Source: an uncultured Rhodospirillaceae bacterium (GTDB taxonomy: Bacteria; Pseudomonadota; Alphaproteobacteria; Rhodospirillales; UBA2165). From it: a stretch of 40,137 bases of DNA. The DNA lies in assembly GCA_913020445.1 (NCBI GenBank), contig CAJWAR010000039.1:1-40137 (forward strand), in the 5' to 3' direction. This document shows, one piece after another, positions 17,196 through 26,501 of this stretch (position 1 is its first letter; every line of letters starts with the position of its first letter). A model generated the notes under the pieces. It was given only the letters and a program-made list of their open reading frames with translations, searched no databases and was not told the origin of the DNA. The position numbers and the translations under genes were made by a program.

Positions 17196-17258
17196 CGCCG
17201 CATCCTTCTGAGCTGAAAGCACTACTATAAGTGTGATGGACAGAAGGGGCGGCGTTTT
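17196..17258 (+). terminator. Bulged hairpin plus TTTT between coxM and coxD
   Basis: CGCCGC-AT-CCTTCTG (17196-17210) can pair with CAGAAGG-G-GCGGCG (17241-17254), giving 13 pairs with a small internal bulge. The 30-base loop holds a small CACT/AGTG hairpin, and TTTT follows at 17255-17258. It lies in the 147-base gap and could act as a partial terminator or attenuator that sets the ratio of enzyme subunits to maturation proteins. The long loop makes it weaker than a classical terminator. Confidence 0.42.
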
Positions 17259-17309
17259 CTATGGTGCCCCAAGTGAACTAAGTGATAGACGAATTATAGG
17301 TGCACGAAC

Positions 17310-18227
17310 ATGGCATCCTTGCCGGATAATGTTGACGCAACGCTAGAGCTGCTAAGGGCTGGCGACTATCTTGCCAATCGCAGTTTGGCGACCGCGCTTT
17401 ATCTTTCCACTAGTCTTAACCGGCCGCTATTTTTGGAAGGTGAGGCCGGTGTCGGTAAAACCGAGATTGGTAAAGTTCTGGCTCAAACCTTGGGGCGCAA
17501 GCTGCTTAGGCTGCAATGTTATGAAGGTTTGGATGTCACGACAGCGGTCTATGAATGGAATTATTCCCGCCAGATGGTCGAAATTCGGATGGCGGAAGCG
17601 ACCGGCGATCAGGATCGCGATTCGCTCGAATCTAATATTTTTAGCGATTCATTTCTGATCAAACGGCCTTTGTTACAAGCCTTGGAAAAAGATGACGCCG
17701 GCCCGCCGGTTCTGCTGATTGATGAGCTTGACCGGACCGATGAGCCGTTTGAAGCTTATCTGTTGGAAGTTCTGTCCGATTATCAGATTACCATTCCAGA
17801 ATTGGGCACCGTTACCGCTGAGCAGCCGCCGCTGGTGATAATTACCTCAAACCGGACGCGGGAAATCCATGACGCCTTGAAACGCCGCTGTTTTTATCAC
17901 TGGGTCGACTATCCGAGCGCCGAGCGGGAGCTGGAAATCTTGAAAGTCAAAGCGCCGACCTCAGCCGAAGCGCTTTCAGCCGAAGTTGTTGGTTTTGTGC
18001 AAAAACTGCGCGACATGGATTTATTTAAAGTACCGGGTGTTGCTGAGACCATCGATTGGGCTCATGCGCTCACTCAGTTGGATTGCCTGTCGCTTGATCC
18101 GGAAACCGTAAATGATACGCTCGGGACGCTCCTTAAATACCAGGATGATATCGCCAAAATTCAAGGCAGCGAGGCCAGCCGAATTCTCAGTGAAGTTAAA
18201 CTGGAACTGGCCGGCGCCAATCGGTAG
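17310..18227 (+). CDS. coxD: MoxR-type AAA+ ATPase for cofactor maturation (CoxD-type)
   Basis: A 305-residue MoxR-family AAA+ ATPase. Walker A is GEAGVGKT (44-51), Walker B is LLIDELD (135-141), and sensor 1 falls in the LVIITSNRTREIHDALKRRC region, which also provides an arginine finger. In Oligotropha carboxidovorans CoxD acts as an ATP-dependent chaperone in assembling the sulfur and copper at the molybdenum centre of CO dehydrogenase. Here the large subunit lacks the copper-binding Cys, so a role in sulfuration or insertion of the Mo cofactor is more likely. It is followed 5 bases later by coxE, the usual MoxR-VWA pair. The 147-base leader contains the hairpin noted above. Confidence 0.93.
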   Translation: MASLPDNVDATLELLRAGDYLANRSLATALYLSTSLNRPLFLEGEAGVGKTEIGKVLAQTLGRKLLRLQCYEGLDVTTAVYEWNYSRQMVEIRMAEATGDQDRDSLESNIFSDSFLIKRPLLQALEKDDAGPPVLLIDELDRTDEPFEAYLLEVLSDYQITIPELGTVTAEQPPLVIITSNRTREIHDALKRRCFYHWVDYPSAERELEILKVKAPTSAEALSAEVVGFVQKLRDMDLFKVPGVAETIDWAHALTQLDCLSLDPETVNDTLGTLLKYQDDIAKIQGSEASRILSEVKLELAGANR

Positions 18228-18232
18228 GTCTC

Positions 18233-19504
18233 ATGGCAAGCGAAACTGAAACTCCGGACTTTCAGAACCTGCCAACATTAAAGGCTTCCGATAACGTCGG
18301 CGGCCTGCTCACCGAAAATATTATGCATTTTGCCCGCGTGCTCAGAAAGGCAGGCCTGCCGGTTGGACCAGGTCAGGTTTTGGATGCGATCCGGGCTGTC
18401 ATGGCTGTCGGAATTTCAAACCGCAACGATTTTTATTGGACGCTGCATGCGGTTTTCGTCAAACACCGCACCCAACGTGAGGTGTTCGATCAGGCTTTTC
18501 ATATATTCTGGAAAAATCCGGAAATTCTGGAACGCATGATGCAGTTGATCCTGCCCGATATCTCTGATCCCAATGCAGCACCTCCAGATACCGAAGAAAT
18601 CTCGCGCCGGGTGGCGGAAGCGTTATCTTCCGGCATGGGTGATCAGCCGGAACCCCAGGAAGAGGAAGAAATAGAGTTTGATGCGACCTTGACCTGGAGC
18701 GCCAATGAGGTGCTGGGTGAAAAGGACTTCGAAAAAATGTCGGCCGAGGAAATTCGCGATGCCATTGCGGCGGTGCACCAGATGAAGCTGCCGCTGAACG
18801 AAGTACCAACCCGCCGTTTCAAACAATCTAATGCTGGTGCTCGCGTTGATATGCGACGCACCATGCGGGCGGCTTTGCGGTCGGGGACGGATTTTATCCC
18901 GTTGATGAAGCGAAAACGCCGGATGCGCCGCCCGCCACTGGTCGTCATCTGTGATATTTCCGGGTCAATGGAGCGCTACTCCCGGATGCTGCTGCATTTT
19001 ATGCACACGGTGACGAATGACCGGGACCGGGTTCATACTTTCCTGTTTGGCACGCGGCTGACCAATGTGACACGCTATTTGCGCCACAAAGATGTCGACG
19101 AAGCGCTCGAAAAAGTAAGCGAAGCGGTTGAAGATTGGTCCGGTGGTACGCGCATTGGCCATTGCCTTGAGGACTTTAATAGGTTCTGGTCGCGCCGTGT
19201 GCTGACCCAGGGTGCGGTCGTGGTGTTGATCTCAGATGGGCTGGACCGCGACGAAGGAGATGGGCTGACATTGGAAATGGAACGGCTCCATATGTCGTGC
19301 CGGCGTTTGATCTGGCTAAATCCGTTACTACGCTACGATGGGTTTGAGCCAAAATCCATCGGCATAAAGGCGATGTTGCCTCATGTCGATGTTTTTCAAA
19401 CCGTTCATAATTTAAATAGTCTCATTGACTTAACACGCGTGCTGAGCGTTGAAGCAAATGGCAGCGATATTAGTGTGGATCGCTGGCGGGTTGAGGCGGC
19501 TTAA
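18233..19504 (+). CDS. coxE: VWA-domain protein, CoxE-type partner of the MoxR ATPase
   Basis: A 423-residue protein with a C-terminal von Willebrand factor A domain. The MIDAS metal-binding motif DISGS falls at residues 241-245 (D241, S243, S245), preceded by a basic patch KRKRRMRRPP. The N-terminal half is helical with an acidic linker (QEEEEIEFD, 142-150). CoxE-type proteins work with CoxD in assembling the CO dehydrogenase metal centre at the membrane or in the cytoplasm. No membrane segment is seen. It starts 5 bases after coxD, so the pair is probably translationally coupled. The stop codon overlaps by three bases with the stop of the convergent cyclase gene. No coxF (XdhC-like) or coxG follows, so sulfuration proteins must be encoded elsewhere. 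Confidence 0.93.
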   Translation: MASETETPDFQNLPTLKASDNVGGLLTENIMHFARVLRKAGLPVGPGQVLDAIRAVMAVGISNRNDFYWTLHAVFVKHRTQREVFDQAFHIFWKNPEILERMMQLILPDISDPNAAPPDTEEISRRVAEALSSGMGDQPEPQEEEEIEFDATLTWSANEVLGEKDFEKMSAEEIRDAIAAVHQMKLPLNEVPTRRFKQSNAGARVDMRRTMRAALRSGTDFIPLMKRKRRMRRPPLVVICDISGSMERYSRMLLHFMHTVTNDRDRVHTFLFGTRLTNVTRYLRHKDVDEALEKVSEAVEDWSGGTRIGHCLEDFNRFWSRRVLTQGAVVVLISDGLDRDEGDGLTLEMERLHMSCRRLIWLNPLLRYDGFEPKSIGIKAMLPHVDVFQTVHNLNSLIDLTRVLSVEANGSDISVDRWRVEAA

Positions 19505-22500
19505 GCTTCCAGCGCCGCGTCAACCGCGGGCAATATGGAAATAAAATTCGCTGCTACTAACCTAGATTTTATATCTGCCAGATTTTCTAATAATTTTTGA
19601 TCTTTTGGATTTTGATGAAATGCCGAGAGGGTACGTCCACGGGCGACCAAAATATCCATCCAGGGAAGCGGTTCGTTTAGCGTGTATTCTTCCGCGGCGC
19701 AGGCGTATTTTTCAAGATTGTCCCAATCTTCTAGTTTTAAACAGACATCAATAGCATCCCGATAAAACCACAAATAATTATGGCCGACACAATCTTCTTT
19801 CAGTGTTTCTTCCGCTTCTGAAAAAGCTTGATAAATTACATCTGTGTCGGTCGAAACAGTTGCAAGTGCACCCAAGGCCATTGGGCCGGTATAATGGAAG
19901 GCGGTTTTATGACTTGTTTCAACACCTTCCTCAGCTATTTCAATAGCTTTATCGACATCGCCGCGCAAAGCATGAATTTTGGCCAGGATAACATGATTAA
20001 CCGGCTCAAAACGATGCGCACTTAGTCGCTGGGCAATATCCAAAGCATGTTCACATTGCGTTTGAGCTTCATCATATCGTGCCATGTCAAATAATATTTT
20101 TGCGCCACAGCTGCCTCGGGCAATCATCTCACCCCGTAGATTGTTTGCGGCAATGGCAATGTCGACCGCTTCCTCAGTATCTTTCAGGCCGTTTTCCAAA
20201 TCCAATAGATACAATTTGGTGTGGCCATACATCGCCAAATTAGAGGATATGTTCCAGGTTAGATTGTTATCCTGGATCAAAGATAAACACTCGCCGAAAT
20301 GCTCATTGGCGCTGATCAGGCGTCCGCGCAGAAAATACGCATCAGCCAAGCCGCTTAACGCCCGCGCTTCATTTTCCGGCGAGCTTGCTTTACGCGCGTT
20401 TTGCCGGGCTAGCTCGTGCTCCTCAAGACAGCGCTCAATATTTCCGAGCGGGAAATATATGCTGCCGCGATAATAGTGAATGAGCGCCAAATCTTCAAAA
20501 CGCTCATATTGGGTAGCAATCTTCTCGGCTCGATCAAGCGTCTTTAAGGCGGCATCAAAGCGATCGAGAATACGTTGGCCAGCCACCAATTCGGTGAGCA
20601 GTTCAATCTCTAAAGCAGCTCGATCATCTGATTCCGCTAACTTCTCGATTGCCTCTAAACCATGTTCAAAATGAACCGTTGCCTCTTTATAGGCCCAACG
20701 AGTCGAGGCGCGCTGACCAGCCTTTTGCCAATATGAGGCTGCTTTATCGAACACTTCCGCTGCGGTGTAATGATGGGCCAATAGCTCCGGTTCGGTTTCG
20801 ACCACTTCGGAAAAACTTTCTTCCAGCATTTCGGCAATTCTTAGGTGGTGGCGGTGACGTGTGCTTTTAAGCAGCGACGTATAGGCGGCGCGCTGAACCA
20901 AGGCATGCTTAAACTCATAAGACACATTCGGCGGCAGGCCGTTCTTGAATATGAGTTCAGCGCTTATAAGTTCGCCGAGGGAACTGGATAATTGATCATC
21001 GTCCAGCGGTGATACCGCAGCTAGAAGTTGCTCACTGAAAGTGCGCCCGATGACGGAAGCCAGCTGAGCAACTTCTTTAACTGGGGCTAAATTATCCAGC
21101 CGCGCCATCAATGAATCTTGTAGAGAATTCGGAATGGCTAAATCCGATAGGGTTCCGCTGAGGACATATTGATCATTTTGTTCGATAAGAAGTTCAGATT
21201 CGAGGACGGTTTTGGTGAGTTCTTCGACAAATAACGGAATGCCATCAGTGCGCTCAATTATTTGCGCCACGACTTCTTCCGGCAGAGCCTTGCCGGCAGT
21301 CACGTTGCCGACCATAGCGAGGGAATCAGAACGGCTTAATCTATTTAACATTAAGGTGGTGACATGCGGATGGCCACTCCAATCTGCCGCGAATGAGGGT
21401 CTGGCGGCAACGATCAGCAGCACGCTGAGACGTCTGAGTTGTGGAATTAGTTGATCCAAGAACTCTTGTGTAGATGGGTCAATCCAATGGGTGTCCTCGA
21501 CAATGAACAGGGTTGGCCGCAAAGCACATTGGGCCTCCAACATCTTAAAAATAGCTTCAAAAATTTGATTCTTAATTTGCTCAGGTGTTCCAGACAATGG
21601 TGGATACGGAGATTCTGTCGACTCAATTAGAATTGCCGCCATCGGGGGCGCGATACTGTTTAACTCGAGATCAAGATCGCCGATAAATTTCTCCATTTTT
21701 GCCACCCGCTGATCTTTCGAATCGCCGGGGTGAATACCCATGACACGTTGGAAACATTGGGTCAGCGGGTAAAAGGCGGAATTAACGTGAAATGGTGAAC
21801 AGGAGAGATAAATAGCTCGTCTGCTGCTTTCCATTATTCGCTTCAGAAAGCCATCTATGATGCGAGATTTACCAACGCCGGCTTCGCCAAATAGAATGGC
21901 GACTTGGCCGTCACCTTCAATGGCTCGCTGCCAACGATTGACAAGTAGCGAGATTTCCTCTTCGCGGCCAACCAGTGGGGTAATGCCTTTTTCCGACGCG
22001 GCTTCAAATCTTCCCGACGTTTCCTTTTCGCCAATGACCTGCCAAGCCTGTTCCAGCTCACTAATCCCTTTGAGCTCATGTCTGCCCATGTCGTGGTAGT
22101 CAAAAAATCCACCAGTCAGTTCCCTGGTGGTGGTGCTAATAACCAGCGTGTTGGGTTCTGCGATTGACTGCAGCCGGGCCGCAAGATTTGGCGTCATGCC
22201 AAGCACCGCATGTTCTTCCGCTGCCCCCTCGCCAATGATATCGCCAGCAACAACAAGTCCTGTCGCAATGCCCAAGCGAACCTGTAATTTGTAATTCTCA
22301 GCCGGTTCGATTTCCTGGATCGCGGTGATAATTTCTAAGCCAGAACGGACCGCGCGTTCGGCCGCATCTTCGCTCGCAATCGGATAGCCAAAATATATCA
22401 GGATACCGTCGCCCATAAATCGCGCGATATAGCCATCATACTTTTTGATCAACCCAGTACAGGTGTTTTGATAGTTTGAAATAACTTCACGCAAATCTTC

Positions 22501-22806
22501 GGGGTCTAGCTTTTCAGACAATGCAGTTGAGTCGGCGAGATCGCAAAACATTACGGTTAATTGCCGCCGTTCGGCTTCTGCTTCAGCGATGTCCTCGGAT
22601 TCAGGAGGGGCGACAGTTGGCGAAGCGCCAGACTCATTGTCAGCATCTATCGCCGTGCCACATTGACCACAAAACTTATTGCCGGAGGGAATTTCGGTGC
22701 CGCATGACGCGCATACCAATGGCAATTTTGCACCACAAGAACCGCAGAACTTATTATCCCGCGGATTCTCGGTATCGCATGAAACGCATTTCAAAACGTC
22801 AGACAT
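19501..22806 (-). CDS. Class III adenylate/guanylate cyclase fused to AAA ATPase and TPR domains
   Basis: A 1101-residue soluble regulator. Two tandem zinc ribbons come first (CxxC pairs at 7/10, 21/24, 32/35 and 46/49). A class III cyclase domain follows at about 80-260, with metal-binding Asp in MFCDLADST (D89) and RFMGDGI (D133). Next is an ATPase module with Walker A GEAGVGKS (307-314) and the Walker-B-like LFIVED (about 430). The C-terminal 450 residues are tetratricopeptide-like repeats. This resembles the MalT/STAND-type arrangement fused to a cyclase, also seen in mycobacterial and rhizobial proteins. It probably makes cAMP in response to a ligand or protein sensed by the ATPase and TPR parts, but cyclase activity is not proven by sequence. 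It is tail to tail with coxE. Confidence 0.9.
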   Translation of the reverse strand: MSDVLKCVSCDTENPRDNKFCGSCGAKLPLVCASCGTEIPSGNKFCGQCGTAIDADNESGASPTVAPPESEDIAEAEAERRQLTVMFCDLADSTALSEKLDPEDLREVISNYQNTCTGLIKKYDGYIARFMGDGILIYFGYPIASEDAAERAVRSGLEIITAIQEIEPAENYKLQVRLGIATGLVVAGDIIGEGAAEEHAVLGMTPNLAARLQSIAEPNTLVISTTTRELTGGFFDYHDMGRHELKGISELEQAWQVIGEKETSGRFEAASEKGITPLVGREEEISLLVNRWQRAIEGDGQVAILFGEAGVGKSRIIDGFLKRIMESSRRAIYLSCSPFHVNSAFYPLTQCFQRVMGIHPGDSKDQRVAKMEKFIGDLDLELNSIAPPMAAILIESTESPYPPLSGTPEQIKNQIFEAIFKMLEAQCALRPTLFIVEDTHWIDPSTQEFLDQLIPQLRRLSVLLIVAARPSFAADWSGHPHVTTLMLNRLSRSDSLAMVGNVTAGKALPEEVVAQIIERTDGIPLFVEELTKTVLESELLIEQNDQYVLSGTLSDLAIPNSLQDSLMARLDNLAPVKEVAQLASVIGRTFSEQLLAAVSPLDDDQLSSSLGELISAELIFKNGLPPNVSYEFKHALVQRAAYTSLLKSTRHRHHLRIAEMLEESFSEVVETEPELLAHHYTAAEVFDKAASYWQKAGQRASTRWAYKEATVHFEHGLEAIEKLAESDDRAALEIELLTELVAGQRILDRFDAALKTLDRAEKIATQYERFEDLALIHYYRGSIYFPLGNIERCLEEHELARQNARKASSPENEARALSGLADAYFLRGRLISANEHFGECLSLIQDNNLTWNISSNLAMYGHTKLYLLDLENGLKDTEEAVDIAIAANNLRGEMIARGSCGAKILFDMARYDEAQTQCEHALDIAQRLSAHRFEPVNHVILAKIHALRGDVDKAIEIAEEGVETSHKTAFHYTGPMALGALATVSTDTDVIYQAFSEAEETLKEDCVGHNYLWFYRDAIDVCLKLEDWDNLEKYACAAEEYTLNEPLPWMDILVARGRTLSAFHQNPKDQKLLENLADIKSRLVAANFISILPAVDAALEA

Positions 22807-22887
22807 TTAGCCAGCCGTGTTTTTTATGTTCCCTTATAGGTGTAGCTAACCATACGCCAAGAAACTCGCGCAATAAACAATAAGCTG

Positions 22888-24261
22888 CTAATCGACGTAG
22901 GGATTATTACCCTTGCGGACAAGCAGGCGGATCGGCACGCCTGGCAGATCAAAATCTTCACGGATACCATTGATGAGGTAGCGGCGATAGGCTTCCGGCA
23001 GGGCGGTGCCTTTGCTGGAGAACACGACAAACGTCGGTGGCCGGGTTTTAGCCTGGGTCATGTAGCGCAGGCGGATGCGCCGGCCGCTTGTCATCGGTGG
23101 CGGGTGACGTTCGGTCATCATATCCAGCCACTGGTTTAGCCGGCCCGTTGGCACGCGCCGGTTCCAAACTTCGAAAATATTAAAAGCAGTTGGGATGAGT
23201 TTTTCTGTCGCTTTTCCGGTGAGCGCGGAAAGGGTGACGATTGGGATGCCACGAACTTGCGGCAAAGATGTCTGCAGACGGTCATTCAAATCCTGGCGGG
23301 CCTGCTCACGGTCTTTTACCGCATCCCATTTGTTAACGGCGATGATCAGCACGCGGCCTTCTTCAATCACTTGCCGGGCAATAGTCAAATCCTGTTTTTC
23401 GAGCATCACTTGTCCGTCCAGCACCAGCACCACAATTTGCGCATATTGAATAGCGCGGTAGGAATCCATCGTGGAGAGGCTCTCGACCTTGTCTTGCACT
23501 TTTGCCTTACGCCGGAGGCCCGCGGTATCGATCAATTTTAAACTGCGGCCATCATGGTTCCATTCGACGGCGATTGAATCGCGGGTGATCCCGGCTTCCG
23601 GCCCGGTGAGGAGGCGGTCTTCGCCAATCAAGCGGTTGACGAGCGTGGACTTGCCGACATTTGGCCGCCCGACAATCGCCATTTGAATAGGGCCGCTAAA
23701 TTCCTCGTTCTCATCCTCATCGCTGTTTTCCGCTGCAATGTCGAAATCTTCTGCCGTGTCGCCAGCTTGCTCGGCAAACGGCAGCAGCGCTTGGAATAAA
23801 TCCGCCATACCTTCGCCATGCTCGGCTGAAAAGGGCAGTGGATCACCCAAGCCAAGGCCATAGGATTCGTAGAGCCCGGGCTCGCCGGCCTTACCTTCAC
23901 ATTTGTTGGCGACCAAAATAACGGGGATATCCCGCGTTCTGATCCATTGGGCAAAATGATTGTCCAAAGGTGTGATGCCAGCGCGGGCATCTATTAGAAA
24001 TAACGCGACATCGGCATCTTCAACCGCCCGGTCCGTTTGCTCGCGCATGCGGGCTTCCAAACTATCATCATGGACGTCTTCAAAACCGGCGGTATCAATA
24101 ATTTTGATATCCAGGTCGCCAACGCGCCCCGGTGCCAGCCGCCGGTCCCGAGTCACGCCAGGCGTGTCGTCGACGATCGCCAAGCGTTTCCCCGCCAACC
24201 GATTGAACAAGGTTGATTTGCCGACATTTGGTCTGCCGAGAATTGCTACTGTCAGGCTCAT
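22888..24261 (-). CDS. der: Ribosome-assembly GTPase Der (EngA)
   Basis: A 457-residue GTPase with two tandem G domains and a C-terminal KH-like domain, the diagnostic architecture of Der. The P-loops are GRPNVGKS at 9-16 and at 198-205. DTAG and NKxD-type motifs (VANKCE with a C in place of D in domain 1, and VNKWD in domain 2) are visible, and an acidic linker separates the domains. Der binds the 50S subunit and is needed for its assembly. The gene is last in the yfgM-bamB-der block, 25 bases after bamB, an order also found in E. coli. It is probably essential. The region downstream of the gene (22807-22887) shows no clear terminator. Confidence 0.97.
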   Translation of the reverse strand: MSLTVAILGRPNVGKSTLFNRLAGKRLAIVDDTPGVTRDRRLAPGRVGDLDIKIIDTAGFEDVHDDSLEARMREQTDRAVEDADVALFLIDARAGITPLDNHFAQWIRTRDIPVILVANKCEGKAGEPGLYESYGLGLGDPLPFSAEHGEGMADLFQALLPFAEQAGDTAEDFDIAAENSDEDENEEFSGPIQMAIVGRPNVGKSTLVNRLIGEDRLLTGPEAGITRDSIAVEWNHDGRSLKLIDTAGLRRKAKVQDKVESLSTMDSYRAIQYAQIVVLVLDGQVMLEKQDLTIARQVIEEGRVLIIAVNKWDAVKDREQARQDLNDRLQTSLPQVRGIPIVTLSALTGKATEKLIPTAFNIFEVWNRRVPTGRLNQWLDMMTERHPPPMTSGRRIRLRYMTQAKTRPPTFVVFSSKGTALPEAYRRYLINGIREDFDLPGVPIRLLVRKGNNPYVD

Positions 24262-24286
24262 AGCCAGACCTTACGGTTACTAGTGA

Positions 24287-25618
24287 TTAACGATAAGCGA
24301 CTAATTCAGCATCATCGGACAAGAAGAGCAGGGAATCTTGAACAACGATTGGACTGATGGATACGCTATCCGGCATTTCTACTTTGCCTAAAACTTTTCC
24401 GGAATAAGGCGAAACAGATAATGCTTCGCCCGTCGAGCCGGCGACAATCAAACGATCACTCGCTAGAACGGGTCCCGTCCAGGTGATTTTTCCTTCACGG
24501 TCTTCAGGGTCTTCCCATTCCGGCAGCGCCGTCACCCAAAAAATACGGCCATTGAGACGTCCCAAGGCAAGCAGGTCAGTATTGTTGGATATGACAAAGA
24601 GATATTCTCCCGCGATCCACGGACTTTCAATGCCACCGACCGGGCGTTCCCAAATTCGTCTGCCGGTCCGTAAATTAATGGCTGCGAACTGACCGCTATT
24701 ACTAATCGCGAAAACGATGCCACGATCAATAATTGGACGGCCGCGTATCGTGCCGAGTGACGATGCCGCACCGCGTCTGGTACCAGAGAGCGAATCCGCC
24801 CACAATTCTTGGCCATTTTCCACTTTTAAGGCAACCAGTTCACCGGAAGAATAGGGGGCGACAATGACACCGCCATCAACAGCCGGGCTGCCGCCGCCAA
24901 GCAAGTTGGTGGCTTCCTCAATACCTGAATGGGTCCAAAGAACGGCCCCGGTATTGCCGTTCAGGGCAAATAGTTTGTTGGTGACATTAATGGCAAAAAC
25001 CCGATTACCGCGAGCGGTTGGCGCTGAGCGCACAGGTGCGCCGACATTGCGGCGCCACAGAATTTTGCCGGTTTTTGCCGCTACCGCGACGACCTGCCCA
25101 AATCCAGTGGTGGCGTAAACTTTACCGTTTTCATAAGCCAGCCCACCGTTGATATGGTCGTCGTCCTCTTCTTCCGGGGTCAGCTCCACACTCCAAATCT
25201 CATCACCATTCTTCAAGTTAAAGGCGCTTACAATGGATTCAGAATCCATCGAAAACAGGGTGTTTTCAGCAACGATTGGCTGAGCCATAAGGCGCTCTTC
25301 ATCGTTGGTTCCGCGACCAACATCAATACTCCAACGCTCTTGCAGAGATTTACCGATGCGCATGTGATGCATGGCGTGATTGGCATAGCCGCCGGCTTGG
25401 GGCCAATCCTTATTGGGTGTTGGTGCGGGTAGCACAATTTTGTGTCCGGCGGCAGAGGAATCCGGCTCAATGGAACGCTGCTGGGACAAAATTGAAATTC
25501 GTTTGCCCGGCAGGGGGGGTGCTTCATCTTGGCCAAAATAATTGTCACAGCCGGTCAATGCTATTGCCATCAGAAACAGCATTGAATACGCCGCTAATTT
25601 ATTAATCTTCTGTGACAT
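24287..25618 (-). CDS. bamB: Outer-membrane assembly lipoprotein BamB (beta-propeller)
   Basis: A 443-residue PQQ-like beta-propeller lipoprotein. The N-terminal signal ends in a lipobox LTGC with Cys24 as the predicted lipidated residue. The propeller blades show repeated patterns such as GKVYATTGFGQVVAVAAKTG, LFALNGNTGAVLW and GEALSVSPYSGKVLG. BamB is part of the BAM complex that inserts outer-membrane beta-barrels. An upstream ATG gives seven extra residues, but the ATG at 25618 with AGGA ten bases upstream gives a standard lipoprotein signal. It lies between the YfgM-like gene and der. The identification rests on the synteny as well as on the fold, since PQQ-propeller repeats alone are not specific. 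Confidence 0.92.
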   Translation of the reverse strand: MSQKINKLAAYSMLFLMAIALTGCDNYFGQDEAPPLPGKRISILSQQRSIEPDSSAAGHKIVLPAPTPNKDWPQAGGYANHAMHHMRIGKSLQERWSIDVGRGTNDEERLMAQPIVAENTLFSMDSESIVSAFNLKNGDEIWSVELTPEEEDDDHINGGLAYENGKVYATTGFGQVVAVAAKTGKILWRRNVGAPVRSAPTARGNRVFAINVTNKLFALNGNTGAVLWTHSGIEEATNLLGGGSPAVDGGVIVAPYSSGELVALKVENGQELWADSLSGTRRGAASSLGTIRGRPIIDRGIVFAISNSGQFAAINLRTGRRIWERPVGGIESPWIAGEYLFVISNNTDLLALGRLNGRIFWVTALPEWEDPEDREGKITWTGPVLASDRLIVAGSTGEALSVSPYSGKVLGKVEMPDSVSISPIVVQDSLLFLSDDAELVAYR

Positions 25619-25649
25619 TTTTTCGTATCCTAAATCCATTTCCGGCGGA

Positions 25650-26318
25650 TTATCTTCCGCCGAGGATGGCTGTTAATTCAGCTGCCCGGGCGCGAATGCC
25701 AGCCGGTGCTGTGGCGTCGTCGGCAATTTCCTGGAACAGTTTCCGCGCCTTGTCATTGTTGCCGGATTTTTGTGCGAGCAAGGCGGAAAGCTCTTTGGCG
25801 CTATGACGCCATGGGCTATTGCCGCTGGTGAGTCGTGCTAGACGATCCGTCAAGACGGCTGCATCACCGCCTTCCAAGCCATGGAGGGCGGCAATAATCA
25901 GCGCCATATCGCGAAATATTTCATCAATACTGTTGTCTTCGGAAAGCGCCAGATAGGCCTGAGAGGCAGCCTTGCGGTCGCCTTTCTTAGCCAGCACGGC
26001 GGCTTGATTGAAACGTGCCAAAACCGCATAACCGGCGCTGCCATCGGCGGCCAGTTTGTTTAAGATATCGGCGGCCGTATCCGGTTTGTCACTGGCAATG
26101 GATTTGAGGGCAGAGGACAACATTTTGCTGTCTTCCGATTTGCGGTTGAGATCATACGCTTCCCAACCCTTGACCGAGGCGACGCCGACAACCAAAGCAA
26201 CCGCTGCACCAATGATATAATTGCCATACTTCTTCCAAAGATCGGCATATTTCTGCTGGCGCAGATCTTCATCAATCTCTTTAAATAAATTTTCCTGTTC
26301 CGGATCGCGGTCCGCCAT
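25650..26318 (-). CDS. YfgM-like membrane-anchored TPR protein
   Basis: A 222-residue protein with a short cytoplasmic N-terminus rich in charge (residues 1-32), one membrane segment (YIIGAAVALVVGVASVKGW, 34-52) and a helical periplasmic domain with TPR-like repeats. This matches the tetratricopeptide_2-like YfgM family (DUF2133-type ancillary SecYEG-translocon component), and the gene order before bamB and der is the E. coli one. YfgM is a periplasmic chaperone interactor and, in E. coli, also affects the Rcs response. AAAGGTG precedes the ATG. It is probably the first gene of the operon, with a T-rich hairpin just upstream. Confidence 0.85.
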   Translation of the reverse strand: MADRDPEQENLFKEIDEDLRQQKYADLWKKYGNYIIGAAVALVVGVASVKGWEAYDLNRKSEDSKMLSSALKSIASDKPDTAADILNKLAADGSAGYAVLARFNQAAVLAKKGDRKAASQAYLALSEDNSIDEIFRDMALIIAALHGLEGGDAAVLTDRLARLTSGNSPWRHSAKELSALLAQKSGNNDKARKLFQEIADDATAPAGIRARAAELTAILGGR

Positions 26319-26340
26319 TCAAACACCTTTGCGGCATGAG

Positions 26341-26372
26341 TAAAAAAAGTCAGCCTCGAATAATAATTCGAG
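26341..26372 (-). terminator. Hairpin with T run upstream of the yfgM-like operon
   Basis: On the minus strand CTCGAAT-AATA-like loop-ATTCGAG (26355-26372) is followed, six bases later, by TTTTTTT. It lies between the rcdA-like gene and the yfgM-like gene and could end rcdA transcripts. The 7-pair stem is short and the T run is offset, so this is a weak terminator. Confidence 0.35.
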
Positions 26373-26501
26373 CCGATTATGTCAGGGTTTTTCATTACAA
26401 GTTTCGCACTTTCCCGACAGATTATAGGGGGCATATAACCTGGAAAGCGTTACTAATCAACACTTTGTCGCAATGCAGGATGAGGGGGCTGAAATGACGG
26501 G

